A stretch of 7,005 bases of DNA, from NCBI GenBank assembly GCA_015711875.1, contig JACVJG010000151.1, positions 1 to 7,005 of the forward strand, in the 5' to 3' direction. Below are positions 1 to 5,165 of this stretch, piece after piece. Each line of letters begins with the position of its first letter. Within the stretch, counting starts at the first letter, position 1. Below the pieces are notes generated by a model. It was given only the letters and a program-made list of their open reading frames with translations. It was not told the DNA's origin and searched no databases. The position numbers and the translations under genes are program-made. The stretch is from Candidatus Solincola jinzensis. GTDB taxonomy: Bacteria; Actinomycetota; Geothermincolia; Geothermincolales; RBG-13-55-18.

Positions 1-417
1 CTTCATCCGGGGCCGTGCCCTTGCGCCTATCCCATTCACGGCTTTTTGGCAGCATCTTAAAACAACTCGGAGATTGGGCGAACTGTTTCCAGGCCTTTCC
101 ACCACTGGGCATGCTCGGCAATGGCCGCGCGTGATCATAGAGTATGGCTTTGCGGCGCGATTTCCCCACTGCCCAAAAGGCGGGCCGGGAGAGGCGAGGC
201 GGTCTCTCCCGTCTGGGTGGCCTGCGGCTTTATGCGACCGTATACCGTCCTGTTGGCGGACAGATTGGCGATGGGGGTCTCTCCCGTCTGGACGGCTTAT
301 GGCTTTATGCGACCTTGTCGCTGTGATGTGGATGGCAGAGACGCGGCCCAAGCTGGTCCAGTAGGGATGCGGTTATGGCGGAGACTTGTATCGCGACGGA
401 GTCGTCGATCGCTCGTC
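1..417. other. Intergenic region without a supportable gene
   Basis: No reading frame here has a ribosome binding site, a recognisable domain or codon use like the neighbouring genes. The open frames that exist overlap one another in several phases, and the plus-strand ones pass through the same repeated DNA. The stretch lies downstream of the minus-strand DUF5667 gene. It contains a perfect 8-bp inverted repeat (CGGGAGAG at 186-193 with CTCTCCCG at 204-211), a short CGACG/CGTCG hairpin at 394-407 just past the DUF5667 stop codon, and a pair of 39-bp direct repeats described separately. None of the hairpins has a convincing T-tract, so the terminator of the operon is not identified. Confidence 0.6.
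201..314. repeat. Pair of 39-bp imperfect direct repeats
   Basis: Copy 1 is 201-239 and copy 2 is 276-314, a period of 75 bp with 36 bp between them. They match at 34 of 39 positions. Both begin GGTCTCTCCCGTCTGG and both end GGCTTTATGCGACC; the differences cluster in the middle. Each copy starts with GGTC and ends with GACC, a 4-bp terminal inversion. Copy 1 also overlaps the right arm of an 8-bp inverted repeat (186-193/204-211) that copy 2 lacks. The pattern could be a small dispersed intergenic repeat (REP or MITE-like) or a decayed tandem duplication. In one plus-strand frame both copies read as similar short peptides, but nothing else supports coding. Confidence 0.6.
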
Positions 418-1431
418 TCAAGGCATAAGGCGACCCTGGCGGGGCTGTCCCTGGTGTTGCGCCGCTTCTTCCGCGCTTCCGCTTGTGGGCATAGGTGATC
501 CACCGCTAAGTCCGCCGGTGGAGTCTTGCTGTGTGGCCTGGGGGCTTGCCGTGGGTTGCCGAGTCCCAGCGTCATACGTGGCGGGTTGCTCTCCCGGCCC
601 CTGCTCCATGCCGCTCCCTTCCGGTGCCGTCTTTTCCGCGTTCGCGTCCAGGGCGTCTGGCCCCTCGCACGGGCTCGACGAACAGCCCGGGCCTTTCTCG
701 CCGTTCTCTCGCCCTCCGCCGCCCTCCTGGCCATGGCCTCCGCCCTGGCCGCCTCCCTCCATGCCGCAGCGTCGCCGCATGCGCTCCCTCTCGCGCTCGC
801 ATACCCTTCTGGCCTCAGCGATGCTCTCGGCCAGCCGGGCCGGCTCGCCGTCGTGCAGGCTTTCCATGCGCCGGACTTGCGAGTCGAGCTCCTCTTGGAA
901 GCGCAGTGATAGCGAGGTCGCCTCCTCATCGAGGGCGCTCTCGAGGATGTCGGTCGCGCCCCGCAGGTTGCGTTCGTACTCCCTGAGCCATCGCTCGGAA
1001 CCCCGCTCGCTTCCGCGTGATACCAGGCTTTCGATCTCCTGTATGCGGCGACCGGAGTATTCCATCTCCAGGCGCGCGTCCTCCAGGCTTGACGCGGTCA
1101 ACGCGATGCGGGCGCGCTCGAAGAATATCTTGGCGCCATATAGGGGCGAGTCGGGCTGGGCTCCATAGGAGAGCGCGTAGGCGCCCGTGGTCGAGAGCAT
1201 CATCACCAGCGCCAGGGCCAGGCAGGCTATCAAGGCGTTGCGGAGCAGGGCGGGGTTGCGGGTGACCCGCGCGGATCTAAGGCCGCTCCTCGTGGCCTTG
1301 AGGGATTCCGCCTTTGCCCATGCCCTCTGCGCCCCGAATTCCCTGAGGCGTTCCGATGCGTGCGGTCCCTCCGTGTCCGCGAGAAAAGCTTCCGCGGTCC
1401 TCTCCAGCTCTTTTCTAGCGCTCGCTTTCAC
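418..1431 (-). CDS. DUF5667-domain membrane protein, putative partner/anti-sigma of the adjacent ECF sigma factor
   Basis: A 337-residue protein of unknown biochemical activity. Residues 1-63 are charged and likely cytoplasmic. One strong membrane segment lies at about 64-87 (ALLRNALIACLALALVMM and following). The exported part begins with the DUF5667-type segment at about 88-185, including PDSPLYGAKIFFERARIALT and a Glu/Arg-rich helical run with coiled-coil character up to about 222. Residues 225-337 are a low-complexity Gly/Glu/Gln/Pro/Ser tail with two Cys (250, 255) and no recognisable fold. Known: DUF5667 proteins often sit beside ECF sigma genes. Inferred: it restrains or tunes the sigma factor through its short N-terminal cytoplasmic part, although no classical zinc anti-sigma motif (HxxxCxxC) is present. 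The start is GTG at 1431, 7 nt after the sigma stop, with GGGAG about 10 nt upstream inside the sigma gene. A nearby ATG at 1439 reaches a stop after three codons. Translational coupling is likely. Confidence 0.85.
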   Translation of the reverse strand: MKASARKELERTAEAFLADTEGPHASERLREFGAQRAWAKAESLKATRSGLRSARVTRNPALLRNALIACLALALVMMLSTTGAYALSYGAQPDSPLYGAKIFFERARIALTASSLEDARLEMEYSGRRIQEIESLVSRGSERGSERWLREYERNLRGATDILESALDEEATSLSLRFQEELDSQVRRMESLHDGEPARLAESIAEARRVCERERERMRRRCGMEGGGQGGGHGQEGGGGRENGEKGPGCSSSPCEGPDALDANAEKTAPEGSGMEQGPGEQPATYDAGTRQPTASPQATQQDSTGGLSGGSPMPTSGSAEEAAQHQGQPRQGRLMP

Positions 1432-1438
1432 TGCCTCA

Positions 1439-1981
1439 TCACTCCCAACCGAGCTCCCGCAGGGATTTCCCCAGGCCGCGCAGGGCGCGGTGCTGCAGGG
1501 CGTTTATCGCTCCCTCGCTCCTGCCCAGAGCTTTTGCCACCTCCGCGTTGCTCATCCCGGCGAAGTATTTCATGGTTATCACCTGTCTTTGCGCGGCGGG
1601 AAGGCCCTGCAGGCATCCGCGCAAGGCCTCCGACCGCTCTTTTTCCTCCACTCGCTGCGGCACCGGCTTTGAGTCATCCTCCAGGCGCTCGTGCAGTTCC
1701 TCCTGTCCCCTCCTGGACCGCTTGCGCTGATAGTCCACGAGCAGGTTGTGGGCGATGCGGAATATCCACGCCTTGAGCGGTCCGCGCGCGGGGTCGTATG
1801 ACCCCATCTTAAGCAGGGCCCTCACGAACACCTCCTCCGCAAGGTCCTCCGCGTCCTCATAACTCCCGGTGTTCCAGTACAGGTAACGGAACACGGAGTC
1901 GACCAGCGAGCGGTACAACTCGGCGAAAGCTTCCCGGTCTCCAGCGGCCGTTCTTACAGCGAGCTCCTCGAGGGGCGACAA
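1439..1981 (-). CDS. RNA polymerase sigma factor, sigma-70 family, ECF type
   Basis: A 180-residue sigma factor with only the two domains of the ECF group. Region 2 covers about residues 16-90, with the canonical YEDAEDLAEEVFVRAL (41-56) and the promoter-melting/-10 recognition stretch AWIFRIAHNLLVDYQRKRSR (71-90). A short acidic linker (91-117) replaces region 3. Region 4 covers about 118-172 (LPAAQRQVITMKYFAGMSNAEVAKAL and following), a helix-turn-helix that reads the -35 element. No SnoaL-like or other C-terminal extension is seen. The start is TTG at 1981, chosen because GGAAAGGA lies 8 nt upstream; the nearest upstream ATG (1998) is in another frame. It is the first gene of a two-gene operon with the DUF5667 protein, and its own upstream DNA carries an ECF-style promoter, so autoregulation is likely. 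The signal it answers is not visible, but the membrane partner implies an envelope or external cue. Confidence 0.93.
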   Translation of the reverse strand: MSPLEELAVRTAAGDREAFAELYRSLVDSVFRYLYWNTGSYEDAEDLAEEVFVRALLKMGSYDPARGPLKAWIFRIAHNLLVDYQRKRSRRGQEELHERLEDDSKPVPQRVEEKERSEALRGCLQGLPAAQRQVITMKYFAGMSNAEVAKALGRSEGAINALQHRALRGLGKSLRELGWE

Positions 1982-2033
1982 TCGATCGTCCTTTCCATGC
2001 TCTCAACCATTAGTACGAAATGATGAAATCACA

Positions 2034-2061
2034 TGAACGCTCTGTCGGCCATGATATTCCC
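2034..2061 (-). promoter_or_regulatory. Candidate ECF-type promoter of the sigma/DUF5667 operon
   Basis: Read on the minus strand, GGGAAT (2061-2056) is followed after exactly 16 nt by CGTTCA (2039-2034). This resembles the general ECF promoter form, a GGAA-type -35 and a CGTC/CGTT-type -10 with 16-17 nt between. Transcription would start near 2027, leaving a leader of about 45 nt before the TTG start at 1981. The fit and location suggest the sigma factor transcribes its own operon. This is pattern matching to a single site; no second copy was found in front of another gene in the window. Confidence 0.5.
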
Positions 2062-2116
2062 ATCGATATGTGAGATCCATGGTTTACCTGTTTAAGTGCG
2101 GATAACTGTTGTGGAA

Positions 2117-2176
2117 TGGAGGAAGAGCGCCCTGGCGACTGCGACCGCGTGCGCGAGCGGCTGCAGGACGGCGCCT
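2117..2176 (+). repeat. Detached, decayed copy of the secreted protein's repeat
   Basis: These 60 bases match 2703-2762, inside the secreted repeat gene, at 57 of 60 positions, and they lie 586 bp upstream in the same orientation. The match starts in the gene-specific flank TGGAGGAAGAG, so this copy derives from the first repeat unit, not the second. It stops after the codons for the central RVRERLQDG segment. Of the three differences, one turns the first Cys codon (TGC) into CGC, one is silent in that frame, and one turns a Thr codon into Ala. Beyond 2176 similarity is lost. The copy sits in a short open frame (ATG at 2116, stop ending at 2334) with no ribosome binding site or signal peptide, so it is best read as a relic of a partial duplication or rearrangement. 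Confidence 0.85.
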
Positions 2177-2486
2177 ATACGAGATCTGGCGGGAGAAAAC
2201 CTCCTTTCCGTTCCTCCGTCAGGGTGCCTTTTGGAAAGCAGCGTACATGCAAGCCCCCTTGGTCGTATTCATGTACGGAGTCTACTCTGAACGGCGCGCG
2301 AAAGACCAGAGAACGTAAAGCTGCCGAGCGGTGATCGCGCGCGAGGTGAGCGAGAGGCGATGGACCTCCACGGCAACCAGCGGTCTCGAGGCATGAAAGG
2401 CGGTCCGAGACGAGGAGGTGGAAGGAAGCGGGAAGGCAACATGGTGCAGTGGCGGCTATCGCGAGATGAAGGCGATCGAGCACTGG
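2177..2486 (+). other. Long non-coding stretch upstream of the secreted repeat gene, with stem-loop potential
   Basis: No gene is supported. The region holds a perfect 8-bp inverted repeat, CGTACATG (2242-2249) and CATGTACG (2270-2277), enclosing a smaller CAAG/CTTG stem (2250-2253/2258-2261). CTTTCC (2204-2209) can pair with GGAAAG (2233-2238), and GTCTCG (2383-2388) with CGAGAC (2406-2411). The series of nested or adjacent hairpins could belong to a structured 5' leader of the gene at 2504, but it matches no riboswitch or RNA family that I recognise. No convincing housekeeping or ECF promoter was found between 2177 and 2486. The upstream part of this intergenic space (1982-2116) holds the sigma operon promoter. 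Confidence 0.4.
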
Positions 2487-2494
2487 AAAGGAGG
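2487..2494 (+). promoter_or_regulatory. Ribosome binding site that fixes the start of the secreted repeat gene
   Basis: AAAGGAGG, close to a full anti-16S match, ends 9 nt before the ATG at 2504. It decides between this start and in-frame start codons further upstream (from 2360), which lack such a site and would add a charged segment in front of the signal peptide. Confidence 0.85.
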
Positions 2495-2503
2495 TTGAGG
2501 TAC

Positions 2504-2947
2504 ATGAAGATAAAGGGCACGGTGATAGCGACGCTGGCCCTGGTCGCGGCGTTGGCCGTTTTCGCGGGGGTGGCGGTCGCGGCGGGGACCTCGGGCGGCG
2601 AGAAAAGGGCCGCCGGGCTGGGCGCCTCGGGGGAGAGCCTTCGCTTTGCCTGTCGCAACCTGAGCGAGGGAGATCGCATAAGGGCGGAAAACCGGTGCGG
2701 CGTGGAGGAAGAGTGCCCCGGCGACTGCGACCGCGTGCGCGAGCGGCTGCAGGACGGCACCTGCGACGGCGACGGGACCCAGACGCGCAACCGCGCCGGC
2801 CAGCAGTCCTTGAACCCAGGTGAGCCCGGCGGCCAGGCGGCGCAGGCGGGTGAGTGCCCCGGCGACTGCGACCGCGTGCGCGAGCGGCTGCAGGACGGCA
2901 CCTGCGACGGCGACGGGACCCAGACGCGCAACCGCGCCGGCGAGTAA
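2504..2947 (+). CDS. Small secreted protein with two identical Cys-containing 30-residue repeats
   Basis: I do not recognise this family. The 147-residue product begins with a clear signal peptide: MKIKG, then a hydrophobic stretch to about residue 23, with likely cleavage near VAVAA/GTS (residue 27). The mature part has a unique segment (28-69; Cys50, Cys65) and then two repeats at 70-99 and 117-146, joined by a Gly/Gln/Ala linker (100-116). Each repeat runs ECPGDCDRVRERLQDG and then TCDGDGTQTRNRAG, with three Cys, a highly charged helix-like centre and a DGDGT turn reminiscent of calcium-binding loops. The protein has eight Cys in all. The two repeats are identical at the DNA level, pointing to a recent duplication. 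It is divergent from the ECF sigma operon and could be an envelope or extracellular protein in its regulon, but no matching ECF promoter is seen in front. The end of the second repeat is followed almost at once by the stop, then hairpins. Function unknown. Confidence 0.75.
   Translation: MKIKGTVIATLALVAALAVFAGVAVAAGTSGGEKRAAGLGASGESLRFACRNLSEGDRIRAENRCGVEEECPGDCDRVRERLQDGTCDGDGTQTRNRAGQQSLNPGEPGGQAAQAGECPGDCDRVRERLQDGTCDGDGTQTRNRAGE
2711..2800 (+). repeat. Intragenic 90-bp repeat, unit 1
   Basis: Encodes residues 70-99 of the secreted protein and is identical over all 90 bases to unit 2 (2852-2941), which lies 141 bp downstream in phase. The identity ends exactly at both edges: the preceding base is A here and T at unit 2, and the following base is C here and G there. 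Absence of even silent changes implies a recent duplication or ongoing gene conversion. Part of this unit and its left flank is the source of the detached copy at 2117-2176. Confidence 0.95.
2852..2941 (+). repeat. Intragenic 90-bp repeat, unit 2
   Basis: Perfect second copy of 2711-2800, encoding residues 117-146. After it, only a Glu codon precedes the TAA stop, so the repeat forms the protein's C-terminus. The 51-bp linker between units is not itself repeated. Confidence 0.95.
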
Positions 2948-2963
2948 AGGGCGGCGGGCACGG

Positions 2964-2983
2964 CCCTGGTCTCGAGGCCAGGG
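2964..2983 (+). other. Stem-loop just after the secreted repeat gene
   Basis: CCCTGG (2964-2969) pairs with CCAGGG (2978-2983) around TCTCGAGG, with a possible extra G-U pair. It starts 17 nt after the stop codon and has no T-tract, so it may be a 3' stabilising or attenuating hairpin rather than a full terminator. Confidence 0.35.
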
Positions 2984-3016
2984 TGTTCAGGCCCGGGTTC
3001 CAGTCGGATGAGGGCA

Positions 3017-3042
3017 AAAGCCCCCGGCTCGCCGGGGGCTTT
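3017..3042 (+). terminator. Rho-independent-type terminator after the secreted repeat gene
   Basis: A perfect 12-bp inverted repeat, AAAGCCCCCGGC (3017-3028) and GCCGGGGGCTTT (3031-3042), with two bases between the arms (about a 4-nt loop once the closing pair opens). It is preceded by an extra A and flanked by A-rich and T-rich ends, so it could act in both directions, although the T-run on the plus strand is short. Confidence 0.75.
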
Positions 3043-3092
3043 ACGATTATGCAGCGCAACCGGTATGCGCGCGAGGTGCCAGCCTGGCGCGA

Positions 3093-3120
3093 AAAAGCCA
3101 CCGGTCTATCGGGGGCTTTT
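3093..3120 (+). terminator. Second terminator-type hairpin in tandem
   Basis: AAAAGCCACCG (3093-3103) pairs with CGGGGGCTTTT (3110-3120) with a single A-G mismatch and a six-base loop (GTCTAT). Its sequence closely resembles the hairpin at 3017-3042, which suggests a duplicated or back-up terminator isolating the secreted repeat gene from the IclR block. Confidence 0.65.
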
Positions 3121-3237
3121 CTATCCTTGTCGGCGCGTCGTCGCGGTTGAGATGATACGGCACGCCGGGATCCCCCGCGGGACCTGCAAGGAGATGTGAA
3201 ACCCGCGCTAAGAACCGCCCCGCTTCCTGCGCCTCGC

Positions 3238-3330
3238 TTGCTCGACCTTTACGCTTTCGGCGCTGAACATGGCGAGGTCTACAGGATAAAGGCCTACTTC
3301 CGCGCGGCGGCCGTATCCCTGGTCAGGCAG
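3238..3330 (+). pseudogene. Possible remnant of a DNA polymerase X/HHH-type N-terminal domain
   Basis: A short plus-strand frame (GTG at 3196, stop ending at 3420) contains LLDLYAFGAEHGEVYRIKAY followed by FRAAAVSLVRQ. This resembles the first helices of the HhH domain that opens PolX-type polymerases, where the pattern is roughly LL-x(n)-GE-x(0-2)-(F/Y)R(I/V)(K/R)AY-x(2)-AA. Family members are hundreds of residues long, whereas here similarity stops after about 31 residues and the rest of the frame (to 3420) is Pro/Ser-rich and unlike the family. The ribosome-site-like AAGGAG (3188-3193) is only 2 nt from the GTG, which is too close. Either a decayed fragment or a chance resemblance; my confidence is low. 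Confidence 0.22.
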
Positions 3331-3433
3331 GCAGGGAGCCGCCCCTCCTCCCCCCGGCTCGCTGGCCGGACATCTTCTCCATCCACTCCTCCAGGGTCTT
3401 GCATGAAGAAAACGGGCTAAACGCTGACGGAGG

Positions 3434-3461
3434 TTGACAATCGCCTGAAGTATTGTATTTT
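3434..3461 (+). promoter_or_regulatory. Candidate promoter of the IclR-family gene
   Basis: TTGACA (3434-3439), a perfect -35, is followed after 16 nt by TATTTT (3456-3461), a 4/6 match to -10. An alternative -10 is the perfect TATAAT at 3479-3484, but no good -35 lies at the right distance from it. Either way the promoter overlaps the palindrome at 3451-3485 and lies within 70 bp of the ATG at 3501. Confidence 0.5.
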
Positions 3462-3485
3462 GAAATATAGTTTCATAATATAATA
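3451..3485 (+). promoter_or_regulatory. AT-rich palindrome, putative IclR-family operator
   Basis: Left arm TATTGTATTTTGAAA (3451-3465) and right arm TTTCATAATATAATA (3471-3485) are inverted repeats matching at 13 of 15 positions around a 5-nt centre (TATAG). The core TGAAA-N5-TTTCA is perfect. Known IclR-family operators are short AT-rich palindromes of similar shape (TGGAA-type half sites around an AT centre). The site overlaps the putative -10 and ends 15 nt before the regulator's start codon, so autorepression is the natural reading. In a high-GC region this 35-bp AT island is conspicuous. Confidence 0.6.
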
Positions 3486-3500
3486 CCATTAGGATGGAAA

Positions 3501-4319
3501 ATGCAGGAAAACAGGCCCAACTCCATTGAGAAGGCCCTGGAGATCCTCATGGCCTTCGCGCCTTATAACCAGGAAATGGGAACGGGGGAGATAAGCCGCA
3601 GGCTGGGCCTCCACAAGGCGACGGCCTCGCGCATCCTCCGCACCCTAGTCGACAAGGGCTTCCTGCAGCAGGACCCCGAGAGCAGGAAGTTCACCCTCGG
3701 GCCGGCCGTGTCCGACCTCGGACGCGCCTACAACAGCGGCCTCAGCTCCAACCTGGTGTTGGTGGCCAAGCCTCATATAGACCGGCTGAGAAGCGACCTC
3801 GCTGAGACCGCGGTGCTGGAGGTGCTCTCAGGCGAGAGCACGGTGATGGCCTACGTGGCCGAGGGGCCGCAGCGGGTGCGCATCGCGGGCACGGTGGGGG
3901 ATAGGCTGCCCGCCCACGCCGCGGCGGGAGCCAAGGCCATCCTCGCCTTCTCTCCGCTTGCGGTGGTCGAAAAGGCGATAGGAGAGGAACTGCTGGCCTT
4001 CACCCCTCACACCATCACCACGCGAGAAGAATACGTGAAAGAACTGGAAACGGTCAGGCGGCGGGGCTATTCCCTCGACCGCGAGGAGATAGACGTGGGC
4101 ATCAACGCCGTGGGCGCTCCCGTTTTCGACCGCCAGGGCCGGGCGGTGGCGGCGGTGGTGGTCGCCGGGCCCGCTCAACGCGTAAGCGGAGACGAGGGCT
4201 CCGAGCCGGTGAGGAAAGTAAAGGAGGTGGCCGCCGCCATCTCGGCGCGTCTGCACCATGGAGGGGGCGTCGCCGATGGGCGGCGGAGGGATGGGGGGCG
4301 ATGCTGCGGGGGCGCGTGA
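3501..4319 (+). CDS. IclR-family transcriptional regulator
   Basis: A 272-residue DNA-binding regulator with the usual two-domain plan. The N-terminal winged helix-turn-helix is at about residues 6-68 (SIEKALEILMAF, then GEISRRLGLHKATASRIL and RTLVDKGFLQQD). The C-terminal IclR effector domain spans about 85-252, with LPAHAAAGAKAILAF (136-150) and GYSLDREEIDVGINAVGAPV (189-208), both family hallmarks. Such proteins bind small organic acids or aromatics and usually control neighbouring catabolic genes and themselves. Residues 253-272 (HHGGGVADGRRRDGGRCCGG) are Gly/Arg-rich and unlike the family, which normally ends near residue 250, so the 3' end may have drifted past an ancestral stop. The ATG at 3501 is preceded by AGGATGG, a modest ribosome site. 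It is upstream of and co-directional with the HXXEE, hydrolase-like and MaoC genes, its plausible targets. The effector cannot be deduced from sequence. Confidence 0.95.
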   Translation: MQENRPNSIEKALEILMAFAPYNQEMGTGEISRRLGLHKATASRILRTLVDKGFLQQDPESRKFTLGPAVSDLGRAYNSGLSSNLVLVAKPHIDRLRSDLAETAVLEVLSGESTVMAYVAEGPQRVRIAGTVGDRLPAHAAAGAKAILAFSPLAVVEKAIGEELLAFTPHTITTREEYVKELETVRRRGYSLDREEIDVGINAVGAPVFDRQGRAVAAVVVAGPAQRVSGDEGSEPVRKVKEVAAAISARLHHGGGVADGRRRDGGRCCGGA

Positions 4320-4421
4320 TGGCATGCGGGTGCGCGCCGAGAAGGGGGATGAGGGGCCGCGGCACGGGAGTGGTGGAGAGGGATGGGAGATATAAAGGCA
4401 AGGGATTAAGGAGGGGTAGCG

Positions 4422-4928
4422 ATGGAGCGAGCGGATACGCGAAACGGTGTTTTCTGGGCGCTGACGGCGGCGTCTTGCGCCCACGTGGTGGAGGAATACC
4501 TCTGGCCGGGAGGGTTCCTGGAGGCGGCGAAGGAGGTCGCCCCGGAGGTTTTCGCTCACTCCTCCACGCCCATCATCGTGGGGGTGAACGCGGCCATGAT
4601 CATCGGCTGCGCCCAGGGGGCGCTCATGAGCAAGCGCAGCCCGGTGCTCGGGCTTGCCATGGCCAGCCTGCTCTTCGAGAACGCCGTTATCCATACCCTG
4701 GGCTCCCTGAGGCTTAAGAGGTACATGCCCGGCCTGGCCACGGGGTTGGCCCTGTACGTGCCTCTCTCGCTGCGCGCTTTCGCTTCCTACCGCAAGTCGC
4801 CCGTGTACCGCAGGTCGGCGGCCGCCGGCGCTGTCGCGCTGGGCACCGCCTTCCATTCCATCCCCTTCATGGCCTTCGCGGTTCGCAGGGCCCGCGGGGA
4901 AGGGAAGAAGAGGGCGGCGAAGGAATAG
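4422..4928 (+). CDS. HXXEE-family integral membrane protein of unknown function
   Basis: A 168-residue polytopic protein with about five hydrophobic segments (roughly 8-28, 48-68, 74-92, 101-119 and 134-153) and a basic C-terminal tail. It carries the signature of the HXXEE domain: His21-Val-Val-Glu24-Glu25 in the first segment, Asn87-x3-His91 (NAVIH) in the third, and a further His145 in the last. In the family these polar residues lie within the membrane and are conserved, suggesting a metal site or catalytic centre, but no activity is established to my knowledge. The start at 4422 is supported by AAGGAGG (4408-4414), 7 nt upstream. It lies 102 nt after the IclR stop and 237 nt before the hydrolase-like gene, all on the plus strand, so co-regulation is possible. 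No substrate can be named from the sequence. Confidence 0.82.
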   Translation: MERADTRNGVFWALTAASCAHVVEEYLWPGGFLEAAKEVAPEVFAHSSTPIIVGVNAAMIIGCAQGALMSKRSPVLGLAMASLLFENAVIHTLGSLRLKRYMPGLATGLALYVPLSLRAFASYRKSPVYRRSAAAGAVALGTAFHSIPFMAFAVRRARGEGKKRAAKE

Positions 4929-5165
4929 CGTGAGGCGAGGGAGCGGGGCCGGGCTTTCGCGCGTCGCCACCGCAGGAGCGCGAGCGCGCTGGAAACGCGG
5001 CGCCGCCGAGAGGCAGAGCTGTCGGGGAGGGAAAGCAGCAGGGTGGATGGGGGAGAAGGAGGATGTTCCCGGGATACTGCGCAGGAAGGCATGGATCGCG
5101 GGGCATGACACAGGCCGTGCCGCGGTGGCGCGATATCCAGGGGCGAGCGTCGAGGAGAGGAAAGG
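4929..5165 (+). other. Gap between the HXXEE gene and the hydrolase-like gene
   Basis: A 237-nt stretch. An open frame beginning at 4930 runs through it but overlaps the start of the next gene in another phase, is rich in Arg, Gly and Ala, and resembles nothing. I see no promoter or terminator that stands out. The purine-rich end GAGGAGAGG (5152-5160) is the ribosome site of the gene at 5166. Confidence 0.5.

Noticed and set aside
1..55. Possible start of a minus-strand gene (ATG at 55, reading MLPKSREWDRRKGTAPDE off the window edge)
   Set aside because: Only 18 codons are visible, with no convincing ribosome site and no family resemblance; it cannot be supported from this window.
121..498. 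125-codon plus-strand frame in which the 39-bp repeats read as similar peptides (VWVACGFMRP and VWTAYGFMRP)
   Set aside because: No ribosome site, Arg-rich composition, competing frames of equal quality, and overlap with the DUF5667 gene end. The repeat at the DNA level explains the peptide similarity.
297..929. Minus-strand frame with a WSRGRESNPPR segment, reminiscent of peptides mistranslated from tRNA 3' ends
   Set aside because: The underlying DNA does not fold as a tRNA and lies within the DUF5667 gene's tail in another frame.
386..1168. 260-codon plus-strand frame antisense to the DUF5667 gene
   Set aside because: Ser/Arg/Pro-rich with no domain or ribosome site; a shadow of a real minus-strand gene.
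2096..2112. GCGGATAAC, similar to part of the lac operator
   Set aside because: The match is short, with no symmetric partner and no LacI-type gene nearby; chance resemblance.
2711..2941. Repeats considered as a CRISPR array
   Set aside because: Only two 90-bp units in phase with an open reading frame and signal peptide; repeat length and spacer structure are wrong for CRISPR.
2175..3101. 308-codon minus-strand frame containing repeated Arg-rich peptides
   Set aside because: The repeats are the reverse reading of the secreted protein's repeat units; the plus-strand gene has the signal peptide and the strong ribosome site.
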